This document shows positions 1 through 6,956 of a stretch of 7,575 nucleotides of DNA, in pieces; within the stretch, counting starts at the first letter, position 1; the number at the start of each line of letters is the position of its first letter. Made by a program: the position numbers and the translations under genes. The notes under the pieces were generated by a model, which made no database searches, was not told the origin of the DNA, and saw only the letters and a list, made by a program, of their open reading frames with translations. Source of the DNA: Dysgonamonadaceae bacterium (GTDB lineage Bacteria > Bacteroidota > Bacteroidia > Bacteroidales > Azobacteroidaceae); the NCBI GenBank assembly GCA_031284225.1, contig JAITAH010000152.1:1-7575 (forward strand), in the 5' to 3' direction.

Positions 1-3
1 CCC

Positions 4-27
4 TTCAACCCCGTTTCAGGGGTTGAA
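4..27. repeat. Hairpin, TTCAACCCC stem, copy A
   Basis: TTCAACCCC (4-12) pairs perfectly with GGGGTTGAA (19-27) around GTTTCA. It shares its stem with the hairpin at 55-78 but has a different loop. The window edge cuts the region, so the full extent of the hairpin cluster is unknown. Confidence 0.55.
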
Positions 28-54
28 CAATCCGCTTTCAATTTCAATTCAATA

Positions 55-78
55 ATTCAACCCGCTTCGGGGTTGAAT
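55..78. repeat. Hairpin, ATTCAACCC stem, copy B
   Basis: ATTCAACCC (55-63) pairs with GGGTTGAAT (70-78) around GCTTCG. The stem core TTCAACCC is shared with the hairpin at 4-27, so the two are related elements about 50 nt apart. Several loose TTCAA pentamers (37, 43, 48) lie between them. Confidence 0.55.
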
Positions 79-99
79 AGATCACCGGGCTTTCGTTTG

Positions 100-126
100 C
101 CCCCAATCGCTACGCTTCATTGGGGG
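100..126. repeat. Hairpin with 8-bp GC-rich stem downstream of the operon
   Basis: CCCCCAAT (100-107) and ATTGGGGG (119-126) form a perfect stem around an 11-nt loop. On the minus strand it lies about 65 nt past the last stop codon. It has no T-run on either side, so it is more likely an RNA-stabilising or dispersed palindromic element than a standard terminator. Confidence 0.5.
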
Positions 127-137
127 TTATTCATATT

Positions 138-154
138 GAAAACCTTCGGTTTTC
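138..154 (+). terminator. Small hairpin with T-rich tail, possible terminator for plus-strand transcription
   Basis: GAAAACC (138-144) pairs with GGTTTTC (148-154) around TTC, and the plus strand continues with a T/C-rich run (TTTCTTCTT). That fits an intrinsic terminator for a convergent plus-strand gene left of the window. On the minus strand the hairpin also forms just after the efflux operon, but without a good U-tract, so termination of this operon here is only possible. Confidence 0.4.
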
Positions 155-157
155 TTT

Positions 158-182
158 CTTCTTGTATCTTATATCTTCAGTC
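158..182 (+). repeat. Left copy of an imperfect 25-nt inverted repeat flanking the operon
   Basis: This segment, just beyond the stop codon of the HMA gene, matches the reverse complement of 7543-7567 at 20 of 25 positions, including a shared CTTCTT and a shared TCTTATATCT. It lies outside any gene. It may be a common low-complexity spacer sequence rather than the end of a mobile unit. Confidence 0.45.
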
Positions 183-190
183 GTAAACAA

Positions 191-568
191 CTACCCTCTG
201 TACTGACAACAAGGCGGCAATGCACTGTATGTATTGTCATCGGCTTTATCCAGTTCGGTGTCGTGTCCGGCTTTCGCAATAGCTTTACTGATAGCTTCGA
301 GTGAAGTCTTTTCTGCATTATAACTAAGACGCAATTGCTTTGATTCCGAATCCCATGAAGCAGAGACAACACCTTCCATACTTTTGGCTGTTATTTCTAT
401 GCGTTCTCTACACATTTCGCAGACGCCCTGAACTTTCAGCGTTGCATTGGAAGCATAGCTCGACGTCGCTGTTTGTTGTTGACCGGAAGATTTTTTGTTT
501 GCATTTGTACACGCGTTATTTGCTGTCAGACATACAATAGCAGCAAATAAAAGAATTGTTTTTTTCAT
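191..568 (-). CDS. Exported HMA-domain heavy-metal-binding protein with C-terminal Cys-Cys
   Basis: This 125-residue protein is the last gene of the operon, 21 nt after the adaptor gene. Residues 1-19 form an export signal, so it should act in the periplasm or at a membrane surface. Cys20 could be a lipoprotein cysteine, but the preceding residues (Asn-Asn-Ala) are a poor lipobox, so a soluble periplasmic form is equally possible. A polar Gln/Ser/Thr-rich linker (about 21-42) leads to a ferredoxin-like HMA domain (about 43-105) with the metal-binding Cys-x-x-Cys at Cys50 and Cys53 (GVCEMC). HMA domains bind Cu(I), and sometimes Zn or Hg, and pass it to partner proteins. After the domain, an acidic linker ends in LPPCCQYR (117-124), adding Cys120 and Cys121. 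The likely role is periplasmic metal capture or delivery to the efflux complex, in place of CusF; this role is inferred from context. Confidence 0.92.
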   Translation of the reverse strand: MKKTILLFAAIVCLTANNACTNANKKSSGQQQTATSSYASNATLKVQGVCEMCRERIEITAKSMEGVVSASWDSESKQLRLSYNAEKTSLEAISKAIAKAGHDTELDKADDNTYSALPPCCQYRG

Positions 569-589
569 TTTCTTACTAATTAAAAATTA

Positions 590-1825
590 TTATTTATTAT
601 TTATCATACTCGGTTTTCCTTCCAGTTGGGCGCTTGCATCAACTGTGAAGGCTCCGCTTGTTACAATTTCGTCTCCGTCGTTAATTCCTGAAATTACGAC
701 AAACGAATCGCCCAATGAAGGCCCCAATTCGATTTCACGAAGTTTAAATACCGGCATATCGCTATCCGGTTGTTTTACATAAACAATGGAACGTTTGCCT
801 GTCCATAAAACAGCCGATTTAGGGATTACCGTTTCACAGGTATTTTGTTTCAACGATGCTTTAACCGTTGCATTAACATACATTTCCGGTTTCAGTTGCA
901 AATCGGGGTTTATTGTTTCTACTCTTATTTTTGCCGTGCGGGTTGTTTTGTCGAGTACGGGATCGATGAAAGATATTTTACCCTCAAACGTTTTACCCGG
1001 CAATGCCTGTAACGTATATTCTACCCGGTTTCCGATTTTCAAATAGGGCAAATCGGCTTCATAAACATCCATGATAGCCCATACAGAAGATAGATCCGCC
1101 AAATCGAACAACACACTTCCGGCGCCGACATAGTCGCCTTGCTCTACTTTTTTAGCAATCACGATGCCGTTTGTATTGGCTACTATATCAATAAGAGGAG
1201 ATACGTTTTCGGATTGCTCCATAACGGCAATTTGTTCGCCGGTCAATTTCCACAGGCGGAGTTTCTCTCTCACCGCTTCGAGGAGCGCCGGCTGAGTGGA
1301 TTTCAGTTTGAGGGCTTCCCTCAATTCATGTTGTGCATTGAGCAAATCGGGCGAATAAATACTTGCAATAATTTGTCCTTTCCGGATACTTTCTCCCTCA
1401 AAATGAATATACAACTTTTCAATGCGGCCATTCACATGAGAAACCAGCGAATTAGAGAGCCGTTCGTCCGGTTGTATCGTTCCATATAAACGGATTTCTT
1501 TTACCGGATTGCTACGACCGACTTTTGTCGTTTGAATATTTGCCAATGCCGCCGCCTCCTTCGACAGAAGGATAGCATCCGGATCAACGACTTCGTCTAT
1601 TGTTTCCACTGTTTTTAAAGGAGTCAAATCCATTGCGCAGAGCGGACATTTTCCGGGATGATCCTGCCTGATTTGCGGGTGCATAGAACAGGTCCAGAGG
1701 TGAGTATCTTCGATCGCTTGCGGTGCATCGGGAGTAGTATTCAACAACTTACCGAACAACAATCCCCCTAAAAACAAACCGGCAGCAAGCACTAACAGAT
1801 ATGTTATAATTGTTTTCATTTTCAT
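590..1825 (-). CDS. cusB: CusB-like periplasmic adaptor (membrane fusion protein) with N-terminal heavy-metal-binding domain
   Basis: This 411-residue adaptor links the RND pump to the outer-membrane channel. An uncleaved hydrophobic anchor covers about residues 5-27; there is no lipobox cysteine. Next comes a compact heavy-metal-binding domain (about 43-70) with Cys46, Met48, His49, Cys60, Cys63 and Met65, in the pattern CSMHP then PGKCPLCAMDL. The body has the first half of the lipoyl/barrel-sandwich domain (about 127-160, VNGRIEKLYIHFEGESIRKG), a short helical hairpin (about 161-206), the second lipoyl half (about 212-245, with ANTNGIVIAKKVEQGDYV), then the beta-barrel and membrane-proximal domains. 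This matches CusB-type adaptors, which have a short helical arm. E. coli CusB binds Cu/Ag through N-terminal methionines; here the HMBD takes that position. The first two methionines (1 and 3) are both possible starts: an AAGG lies only 3 nt from the first but 9 nt from the second, so the true start may be at 1819. Confidence 0.95.
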   Translation of the reverse strand: MKMKTIITYLLVLAAGLFLGGLLFGKLLNTTPDAPQAIEDTHLWTCSMHPQIRQDHPGKCPLCAMDLTPLKTVETIDEVVDPDAILLSKEAAALANIQTTKVGRSNPVKEIRLYGTIQPDERLSNSLVSHVNGRIEKLYIHFEGESIRKGQIIASIYSPDLLNAQHELREALKLKSTQPALLEAVREKLRLWKLTGEQIAVMEQSENVSPLIDIVANTNGIVIAKKVEQGDYVGAGSVLFDLADLSSVWAIMDVYEADLPYLKIGNRVEYTLQALPGKTFEGKISFIDPVLDKTTRTAKIRVETINPDLQLKPEMYVNATVKASLKQNTCETVIPKSAVLWTGKRSIVYVKQPDSDMPVFKLREIELGPSLGDSFVVISGINDGDEIVTSGAFTVDASAQLEGKPSMINNK

Positions 1826-1828
1826 TTT

Positions 1829-1832
1829 CCTT
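1829..1832 (-). promoter_or_regulatory. Shine-Dalgarno-like AAGG before the adaptor gene
   Basis: On the minus strand AAGG ends 3 nt before the first ATG (1825) and 9 nt before the second ATG (1819) of the adaptor gene. The second spacing is the normal one, so this site bears on which start is used. It is the only recognisable Shine-Dalgarno-like sequence at a suitable distance in this operon. Confidence 0.4.
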
Positions 1833-1840
1833 TTTATTTA

Positions 1841-3292
1841 TTATTTTAATTGTGCCGCCAATTTATGTATAGCTGCAACCGACGTATTATATTCGGCAAT
1901 CGCTTCCGATTCCTTCAATTGATATTCCAGAAGTTGGCGCTGTATTTGAATCACATCGCTTAAATTATTTCTACCGGATATAAATTCCTGTATTGCTAAG
2001 TCGCAGGTTGTCGAGGCAAGCCCGGCTTGTTTTCTATAAAGCGTAATTTTCCGTTCCATATCTTCCAATTGATATTTCAACCGGTATAGCTCGGCTTGCA
2101 AGTCATTGAAAGTATCCGCATACTTTTCTCTGCTTGCCTGTCGAAGGAAATCGCTCTCCCGCCGCGCGGCCTTATATTTGTTTCTGTATATCGGAATACT
2201 GATCGAAACCATCGGCATCACCATATCTTTACCATTCATGCGGCTCATGTTGTCCATTGCCATCTCGTTCGCCGATTGATTACCGGCCGATTCACTTTTC
2301 CCGATTAACATATATTGCAGTCCAATTCCAAACATGGGATAGCTCATCTTTCGATCCATTTCGGCTTTCGCCTCATAAGCGAGCGCCTCTTCGTTAAGCA
2401 TTTCCAACATCGGATTTTGAGTTGCAATCCATTGCATAATTTCTTTTTCATCCAATGAAAACGGAGTTTGCGCCAATTCATCAGGAACAACAATTTCGTT
2501 TTCCGCCGGAAGATTCAACAAGGCATTGAAACGCGCTTTTTTAACGGTCATTTCCGACAAGAGACTTTCCGTATTACTTTCTAATTCGATTATTTCAAGT
2601 TGGATGCGCAGAACATCCGACATACCGGACGAAACAGATCCTTCCATGCTGCTCATGTCGTTGGCGGCCGGTGATTGGCGACCGGCGACCGTTTGGGAAG
2701 TGTTTCCCATATTCATTCCACTCATTCCTCCGGTTGCCGGTTTTCCGTTGCCGGCCGGCGAATTGGTTCCTGTTGCCGGTTGTCGTCCACCCGTCGGTCG
2801 TCCGTTACCTCCCGATGAAATTCTTTGTAAAGCAAGCGTTTCTAATTGTTGCAACAGTTTTTTATTTTCTTCATTGTTTATCCGTTTCTGCTGCCATTCA
2901 CATAAGCTATACCATTGATTATAAACCTCTAAACATAAATTATCTTTTACATCGCGGAATTGTTCGAAAGCCATCTTCGCCATGTGTTGCGCTTCCGTTT
3001 GGGCTGCTTTTTTTGTTCCGAACCAAGGAAACATCTGCATGAGTTGAAACTGAGCGATCTGCCGCCCGTCGACAATGTCCATCGGTTCGAGGAAGAAACC
3101 CATTTCCAACTGTGGGTCTTCGTAAGCGCCTGCTTGCGGTATTTTCTGCAACGAAGCTTTATAGGCAAGAAAAGCCGCTTTAACAGCCGGATTGTTTTCC
3201 GTAGCTGTTTTCAGATAAAACGGAAGTCCCTCTTGTCCGGAAGCAACTATTGTTCCCATTATTGCCGCTATTATTATAATATACCTTTTCAT
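1841..3292 (-). CDS. TolC-family outer-membrane channel with Met-rich inserts (CusC-like role)
   Basis: This 483-residue protein is the outer-membrane exit duct of the efflux complex. Residues 1-19 form a signal peptide ending Ala-Ser-Gly, with no lipobox cysteine, unlike E. coli CusC. Two TolC repeats are visible. In the first, a beta hairpin (about 60-92, ending MFPWFG) leads into long helices. In the second, a beta hairpin (about 319-369, from YPMFGIG to SISIPIY) leads into helices ending at the C-terminus. The usual helix-turn at the periplasmic tip, with Asp-Val-Leu after the turn, appears as SDVLRIQ (225-231) in repeat one and SDVIQIQ in repeat two. In repeat one this turn is swollen by about 60 residues rich in Gly, Asn, Pro, Thr and Met (161-223). 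A second Met-rich stretch occupies 328-361. The gene lies 68 nt after the pump gene and 15 nt before the adaptor gene. No clear ribosome site precedes the ATG. Confidence 0.94.
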   Translation of the reverse strand: MKRYIIIIAAIMGTIVASGQEGLPFYLKTATENNPAVKAAFLAYKASLQKIPQAGAYEDPQLEMGFFLEPMDIVDGRQIAQFQLMQMFPWFGTKKAAQTEAQHMAKMAFEQFRDVKDNLCLEVYNQWYSLCEWQQKRINNEENKKLLQQLETLALQRISSGGNGRPTGGRQPATGTNSPAGNGKPATGGMSGMNMGNTSQTVAGRQSPAANDMSSMEGSVSSGMSDVLRIQLEIIELESNTESLLSEMTVKKARFNALLNLPAENEIVVPDELAQTPFSLDEKEIMQWIATQNPMLEMLNEEALAYEAKAEMDRKMSYPMFGIGLQYMLIGKSESAGNQSANEMAMDNMSRMNGKDMVMPMVSISIPIYRNKYKAARRESDFLRQASREKYADTFNDLQAELYRLKYQLEDMERKITLYRKQAGLASTTCDLAIQEFISGRNNLSDVIQIQRQLLEYQLKESEAIAEYNTSVAAIHKLAAQLK

Positions 3293-3295
3293 ACG

Positions 3296-3313
3296 TAAAT
3301 GAATTATGAGTTA
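3296..3313 (-). repeat. 18-nt A/T leader repeat, copy 2 (before the TolC-like gene)
   Basis: The minus-strand sequence TAACTCATAATTCATTTA ends 3 nt before the channel ATG and matches the copy before the pump gene at 17 of 18 bases. Similar position relative to two different start codons argues for a role in translation or a common origin of the two spacers. Confidence 0.6.
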
Positions 3314-3327
3314 TAAATGCTTTTGTT

Positions 3328-3354
3328 AAACATGAATGTTTCATATTAAATATG
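3328..3354. other. Two adjacent small palindromes in the pump-channel spacer
   Basis: AAACATgaATGTTT (3328-3341) is followed directly by CATATTaAATATG (3342-3354), between the pump stop codon and the channel start. Both have 6-base arms and very short centres, so they would form only weak RNA hairpins. There is no T-run suggesting termination. They may mark an RNA-processing or stability site, or be chance in A/T-rich DNA. Confidence 0.3.
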
Positions 3355-3360
3355 CAGTTT

Positions 3361-6300
3361 TTAATTTTTAATTTTCTTCTCCCTCCACCAGCATTGCAAT
3401 ACAGGCACAACAAACATGGTCATGGATTGAATAAGCATACCTCCAAAAGCAGGAATAGCCATTGGGATCATAATATCAGAGCCTTTCCCGGTCGAGGTCA
3501 GTACCGGAAGGAGGGCAATCAGAGTGGTTGCTGTGGTCATCGCGGCAGGCCGTACCCTTTTCAAACCTGCATAAATGACAGCTTCTCGTATATCATCTCT
3601 TGTATGGGGATTTCTTGCTAAAAAAACGTCGTGTATGTAAGTACCCATCAAAACGCCGTCGTTTGTAGAAATCCCAAAGAGAGCGATAAATCCTACCCAT
3701 ACGGCAATACTCAAATTCACCGGATGCATTTGGAAAAGGTCGCGTATGTTTTCTCCTCCAAAAGAAAAATTCATAAACCAAGGCTGGCCGTAAAGCCACA
3801 ACAGGATAAATCCGCCCGCAAAAGCTACGAATACGCCTGAAAAGTGAATCAGTGAAGCAGTTACAGTATGAAATTGGAAATAAAGAATCAACAGAATAGC
3901 CAATAGACTAAGTGGTATAACAATCAGAAGCCGGTTTGCAGCACGTTGTTGTTGTTCGTAATTTCCGGCGAACGCATACGATACTCCGGCCGGCAACTGT
4001 AATTCTCCCGAATCAAGTTTCTTTTTCAGTATTTCCTCTGCTTGTCGTACTACCTCTACTTCCGCATTTCCTTCCGCTTTGTCGAAAATGACATATCCGA
4101 TAAGGAACGTATTTTCACTTTGAATCATCTGAGCGCCTTTGGCATATTCAATATCAGCGACTTCGCCCAGCGGGATTTGCGCTCCCACTGCCGTAGGAAC
4201 AATCAGCCGCGACAATGCTTCCGGATCATCTCTCAACTCGCGCGGATAACGTAAACGTACAGGGAAACGTTCGCGTCCTTCTACCGTTGTCGTCAAAGAC
4301 ATTCCGCCGATTGCAGCGCTTATCACTTCTTGCAGATCCGCCACTGTGATGCCATAACGAGCCATCTTCTGCCGGTTCAACCGAATTTCGATATATGGGG
4401 CGCCAACAGCCCGATCATAAAATACGGTAGACGGCAAAATAGACGGCACTTCTTTCAAGATCCTTTCTAATTCTTTTCCGGCTTTTTCGATACTTTCGAG
4501 GTCTGCTCCCGACACTTTCAATCCCATAGGCGCACGCATTCCGGTTGAAAGCATTACCAGACGGGCTTCAATCGGCTGCAATTTGGGCGAAGAGGTTAAG
4601 CCGGGAAGATGCGCAACATTGATAATTTCCTGCCAAATGTCGTCCGTTTGTTTAATATGGGAACGCCATTGCCGGAAATAATCGCCCCGGCGATCGGGGA
4701 TCAGACTGTCGGCCGGAATTATCCTGAAGCCGTCGGCAGGACGATAGACCGAACCATCCGTCAACAAAAATGCTCCTTCTTTGTTTACTTTGAAGCGTTG
4801 ACGATGGCCATCTTCATCTAAAATATATTCGGAGCGATAGTTGATTGTATTTTCAAACATTTGTACCGGTGCAGGGTCTAACGCCGAATTAACTCGCCCC
4901 CATTTGCCGACCGTCATTTCAATTTCAGGAATAGCCGATACTCGTTTATCTACCGTTTTGATGAGTTGCAAGTTTTGCTCTATTCCGGTATGCGGCATGC
5001 TCGTGGGCATCAAAAGATAAGAACCTTCGTTGAGGCTCGGCATGAACTCTTCTCCCATATTACGCCAAACCATTATGCCTAAAACTAAGGTAATCAAAGG
5101 GATTAACATAAATTTCCAACGATTGGACAAGCACCAGCGCAATATGCGTTCATAATAAATAACCAACACCCAAAGTATTGCCAGTATGAACCCGACAGAA
5201 ACGACAACAAAAATGAAATTTAAGCTAAAACCGGCTTGTGTTCCTACCGGCAACCATTCGGAAGTAAGATAATAGAAAGCGATAAGAAGAAGGAGACCGG
5301 TCGTCCCTCGCTTAATAATCTTCCGGTAACCGGCGAGCGGTAAACGGAAACCGCCAAAAGGTTTTCGACCGGTAGAAAAGACAATACAGGCGATGGCCGG
5401 CAGAAAAATGAACCCAAAAATGAATGCCGAAATCAAGGCAAATGTTTTTGTATAAGCCAGCGGCCCGAACAGTTTGCCTTCTTGCGCCTGCAATACGAAT
5501 ACCGGCAAGAAACTGATAATCGTTGTTAACATTCCGATAGATAACGCCCCTGCAACGTCCTTGATGCTTTTGAAAATAAGTTCAGTTAATCCTTTTCCAC
5601 TCCGGATCGATTTATTTTCGTCCATGTTCCGGACAATACTTTCCACAAATACAACTCCCACATCGACCATCACTCCAATGGCAATAGCAATACCCGACAG
5701 CGCTACAATATTGGCCTCAATACCGGTATAGCGCATGATTATAAAGGTAGAAAGAACAGCAACCGGAAGGATGCCGGATATAACAAGTGAAGCCCGCAGG
5801 TTGAACAGGAGAACAATTACGACAATGATACAGATGAGTATTTCGTGAAACAAAGCCGTTTCAAGAGTTCCAATTGTTTCGCGTATCAATCCCGAACGAT
5901 CATAAAAAGGAACAACCGTCACTTTCGAAACCGTTCCATCGGCTAATGTTTTTTGTGGAAGTCCGGCTTCCATTTCGGCAATCTTCCCTTTTACATTATT
6001 GATTACGTGCATCGGATTGGAGCCGTAACGGGCAACTACAACTCCGCCTACAGCTTCTATGCCTTCTTTGTCAAGTCCGCCACGCCGTGTGGCGGGTCCC
6101 AGATTAACAAATGCGACATCCTTTATCTTGATGGGAACACCTTCCCGGACCGTTACGACGGCTTCTTCCAAATCGGAAACCGTTCTTATGTATCCTAATC
6201 CGCGAACCAAGTATTCGGCTTTGTTCATTTCAATTGTTTCCGCTCCGATGTCGAGATTACTTTTTTGGATGGCGTTCATTACTTCCATGATGCCAACCCG

Positions 6301-6954
6301 GTAAGCCCGCATCGCATCCGGATTGATTTCTACCTGATATTCTTTCACAAATCCTCCGATAGATGCAACTTCCGAAACGCCTTCTGCAGAAGAAAGAGCA
6401 TATTTTACATAGAAATCCTGTACGCTTCTTAATTCGTCGGGATTCCAGCCGCCGGCCGCTTCGCCGGTTGCCGGATTTCTTCCTTCAAGCGTGTACCAGA
6501 ATACTTGTCCGAGCGCTGTAGCATCCGGTCCTAAAGCCGGCTGAACGCCTTCGGGTAATGTGCCGGAAGGTAAAGAATTAAGTTTCTCTAATACGCGTGA
6601 GCGACTCCAGTAAAATTCCACATCATCGTCGAATATAATATAAATAAACGACATGCCGAACATCGACGTACTGCGAATAGTTTTTACACCCGAAATCCCG
6701 AGCAACGAAGTAGTAAGCGGGTAAGTTATCTGATTTTGAATGTCTTTGGGCGAACGGCCCATCCATTCAGTCGCTACAATTTGTTGATTTTCTCCAATAT
6801 CCGGAATGGCGTCTACCGGAACCGGATCGTGCGGCAACAGACCGCCATGCCAATTGAAAGGAGCGACCGAAATTCCCCAGAAGACAATGAGAATAAGTAA
6901 TAAAACTGTGATTAACTTGTTATATAAAAAGTATTTGATAATCTTATGAAGCAT
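3361..6954 (-). CDS. cusA: CusA/CzcA-family heavy-metal efflux RND transporter (inner-membrane pump)
   Basis: This 1197-residue proton-driven pump should sit in the inner membrane as a trimer and push metal into the adaptor/channel complex. It begins with a short cytoplasmic stretch and TM1 (about 13-31), then a periplasmic porter region containing GPDATALG (142-149). TM2-TM6 span about 370-526 and include the TM4 motif AIAIGVMVD with Asp431, the expected proton-relay acid; this motif resembles copper/silver-type pumps. The second porter half runs about 632-1005 and includes MLSTGMRAP (801-809). The last TM block ends in GGM and the C-terminal CWWREKKIKN. It is about 150 residues longer than E. 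coli CusA (1047). The extra length includes two added hydrophobic segments (about 550-601), an insert at about 710-775 and a short one at about 1057-1080. Of the E. coli methionine triad only Met801 remains; the other positions are Ile869 and Val923. Family assignment is very secure; the exact metal is not. Confidence 0.96.
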   Translation of the reverse strand: MLHKIIKYFLYNKLITVLLLILIVFWGISVAPFNWHGGLLPHDPVPVDAIPDIGENQQIVATEWMGRSPKDIQNQITYPLTTSLLGISGVKTIRSTSMFGMSFIYIIFDDDVEFYWSRSRVLEKLNSLPSGTLPEGVQPALGPDATALGQVFWYTLEGRNPATGEAAGGWNPDELRSVQDFYVKYALSSAEGVSEVASIGGFVKEYQVEINPDAMRAYRVGIMEVMNAIQKSNLDIGAETIEMNKAEYLVRGLGYIRTVSDLEEAVVTVREGVPIKIKDVAFVNLGPATRRGGLDKEGIEAVGGVVVARYGSNPMHVINNVKGKIAEMEAGLPQKTLADGTVSKVTVVPFYDRSGLIRETIGTLETALFHEILICIIVVIVLLFNLRASLVISGILPVAVLSTFIIMRYTGIEANIVALSGIAIAIGVMVDVGVVFVESIVRNMDENKSIRSGKGLTELIFKSIKDVAGALSIGMLTTIISFLPVFVLQAQEGKLFGPLAYTKTFALISAFIFGFIFLPAIACIVFSTGRKPFGGFRLPLAGYRKIIKRGTTGLLLLIAFYYLTSEWLPVGTQAGFSLNFIFVVVSVGFILAILWVLVIYYERILRWCLSNRWKFMLIPLITLVLGIMVWRNMGEEFMPSLNEGSYLLMPTSMPHTGIEQNLQLIKTVDKRVSAIPEIEMTVGKWGRVNSALDPAPVQMFENTINYRSEYILDEDGHRQRFKVNKEGAFLLTDGSVYRPADGFRIIPADSLIPDRRGDYFRQWRSHIKQTDDIWQEIINVAHLPGLTSSPKLQPIEARLVMLSTGMRAPMGLKVSGADLESIEKAGKELERILKEVPSILPSTVFYDRAVGAPYIEIRLNRQKMARYGITVADLQEVISAAIGGMSLTTTVEGRERFPVRLRYPRELRDDPEALSRLIVPTAVGAQIPLGEVADIEYAKGAQMIQSENTFLIGYVIFDKAEGNAEVEVVRQAEEILKKKLDSGELQLPAGVSYAFAGNYEQQQRAANRLLIVIPLSLLAILLILYFQFHTVTASLIHFSGVFVAFAGGFILLWLYGQPWFMNFSFGGENIRDLFQMHPVNLSIAVWVGFIALFGISTNDGVLMGTYIHDVFLARNPHTRDDIREAVIYAGLKRVRPAAMTTATTLIALLPVLTSTGKGSDIMIPMAIPAFGGMLIQSMTMFVVPVLQCWWREKKIKN

Positions 6955-6956
6955 AA

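Noticed and set aside
1..130. Repeated stem sequences resembling a CRISPR array
   Set aside because: Only two copies share a core, the spacing is not regular beyond them, each copy is itself a hairpin with a variable loop, and no cas genes are present.
509..568. Lipoprotein signal on the HMA protein
   Set aside because: Cys20 is preceded by Asn-Asn-Ala, a poor lipobox, so lipidation cannot be claimed; only export is supported.
590..1846. AAATAATAAATAA present at the ends of both the adaptor and channel genes (590-602 and 1834-1846)
   Set aside because: It is made of A/T-rich stop-codon surroundings; a match of 13 A/T bases in such DNA is not strong evidence of a functional repeat.
2671..3298. 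Open plus-strand frames across the channel gene, and similar ones across the pump and adaptor genes
   Set aside because: They lie opposite clearly recognisable proteins, have no family features, and have no promoter or start context.
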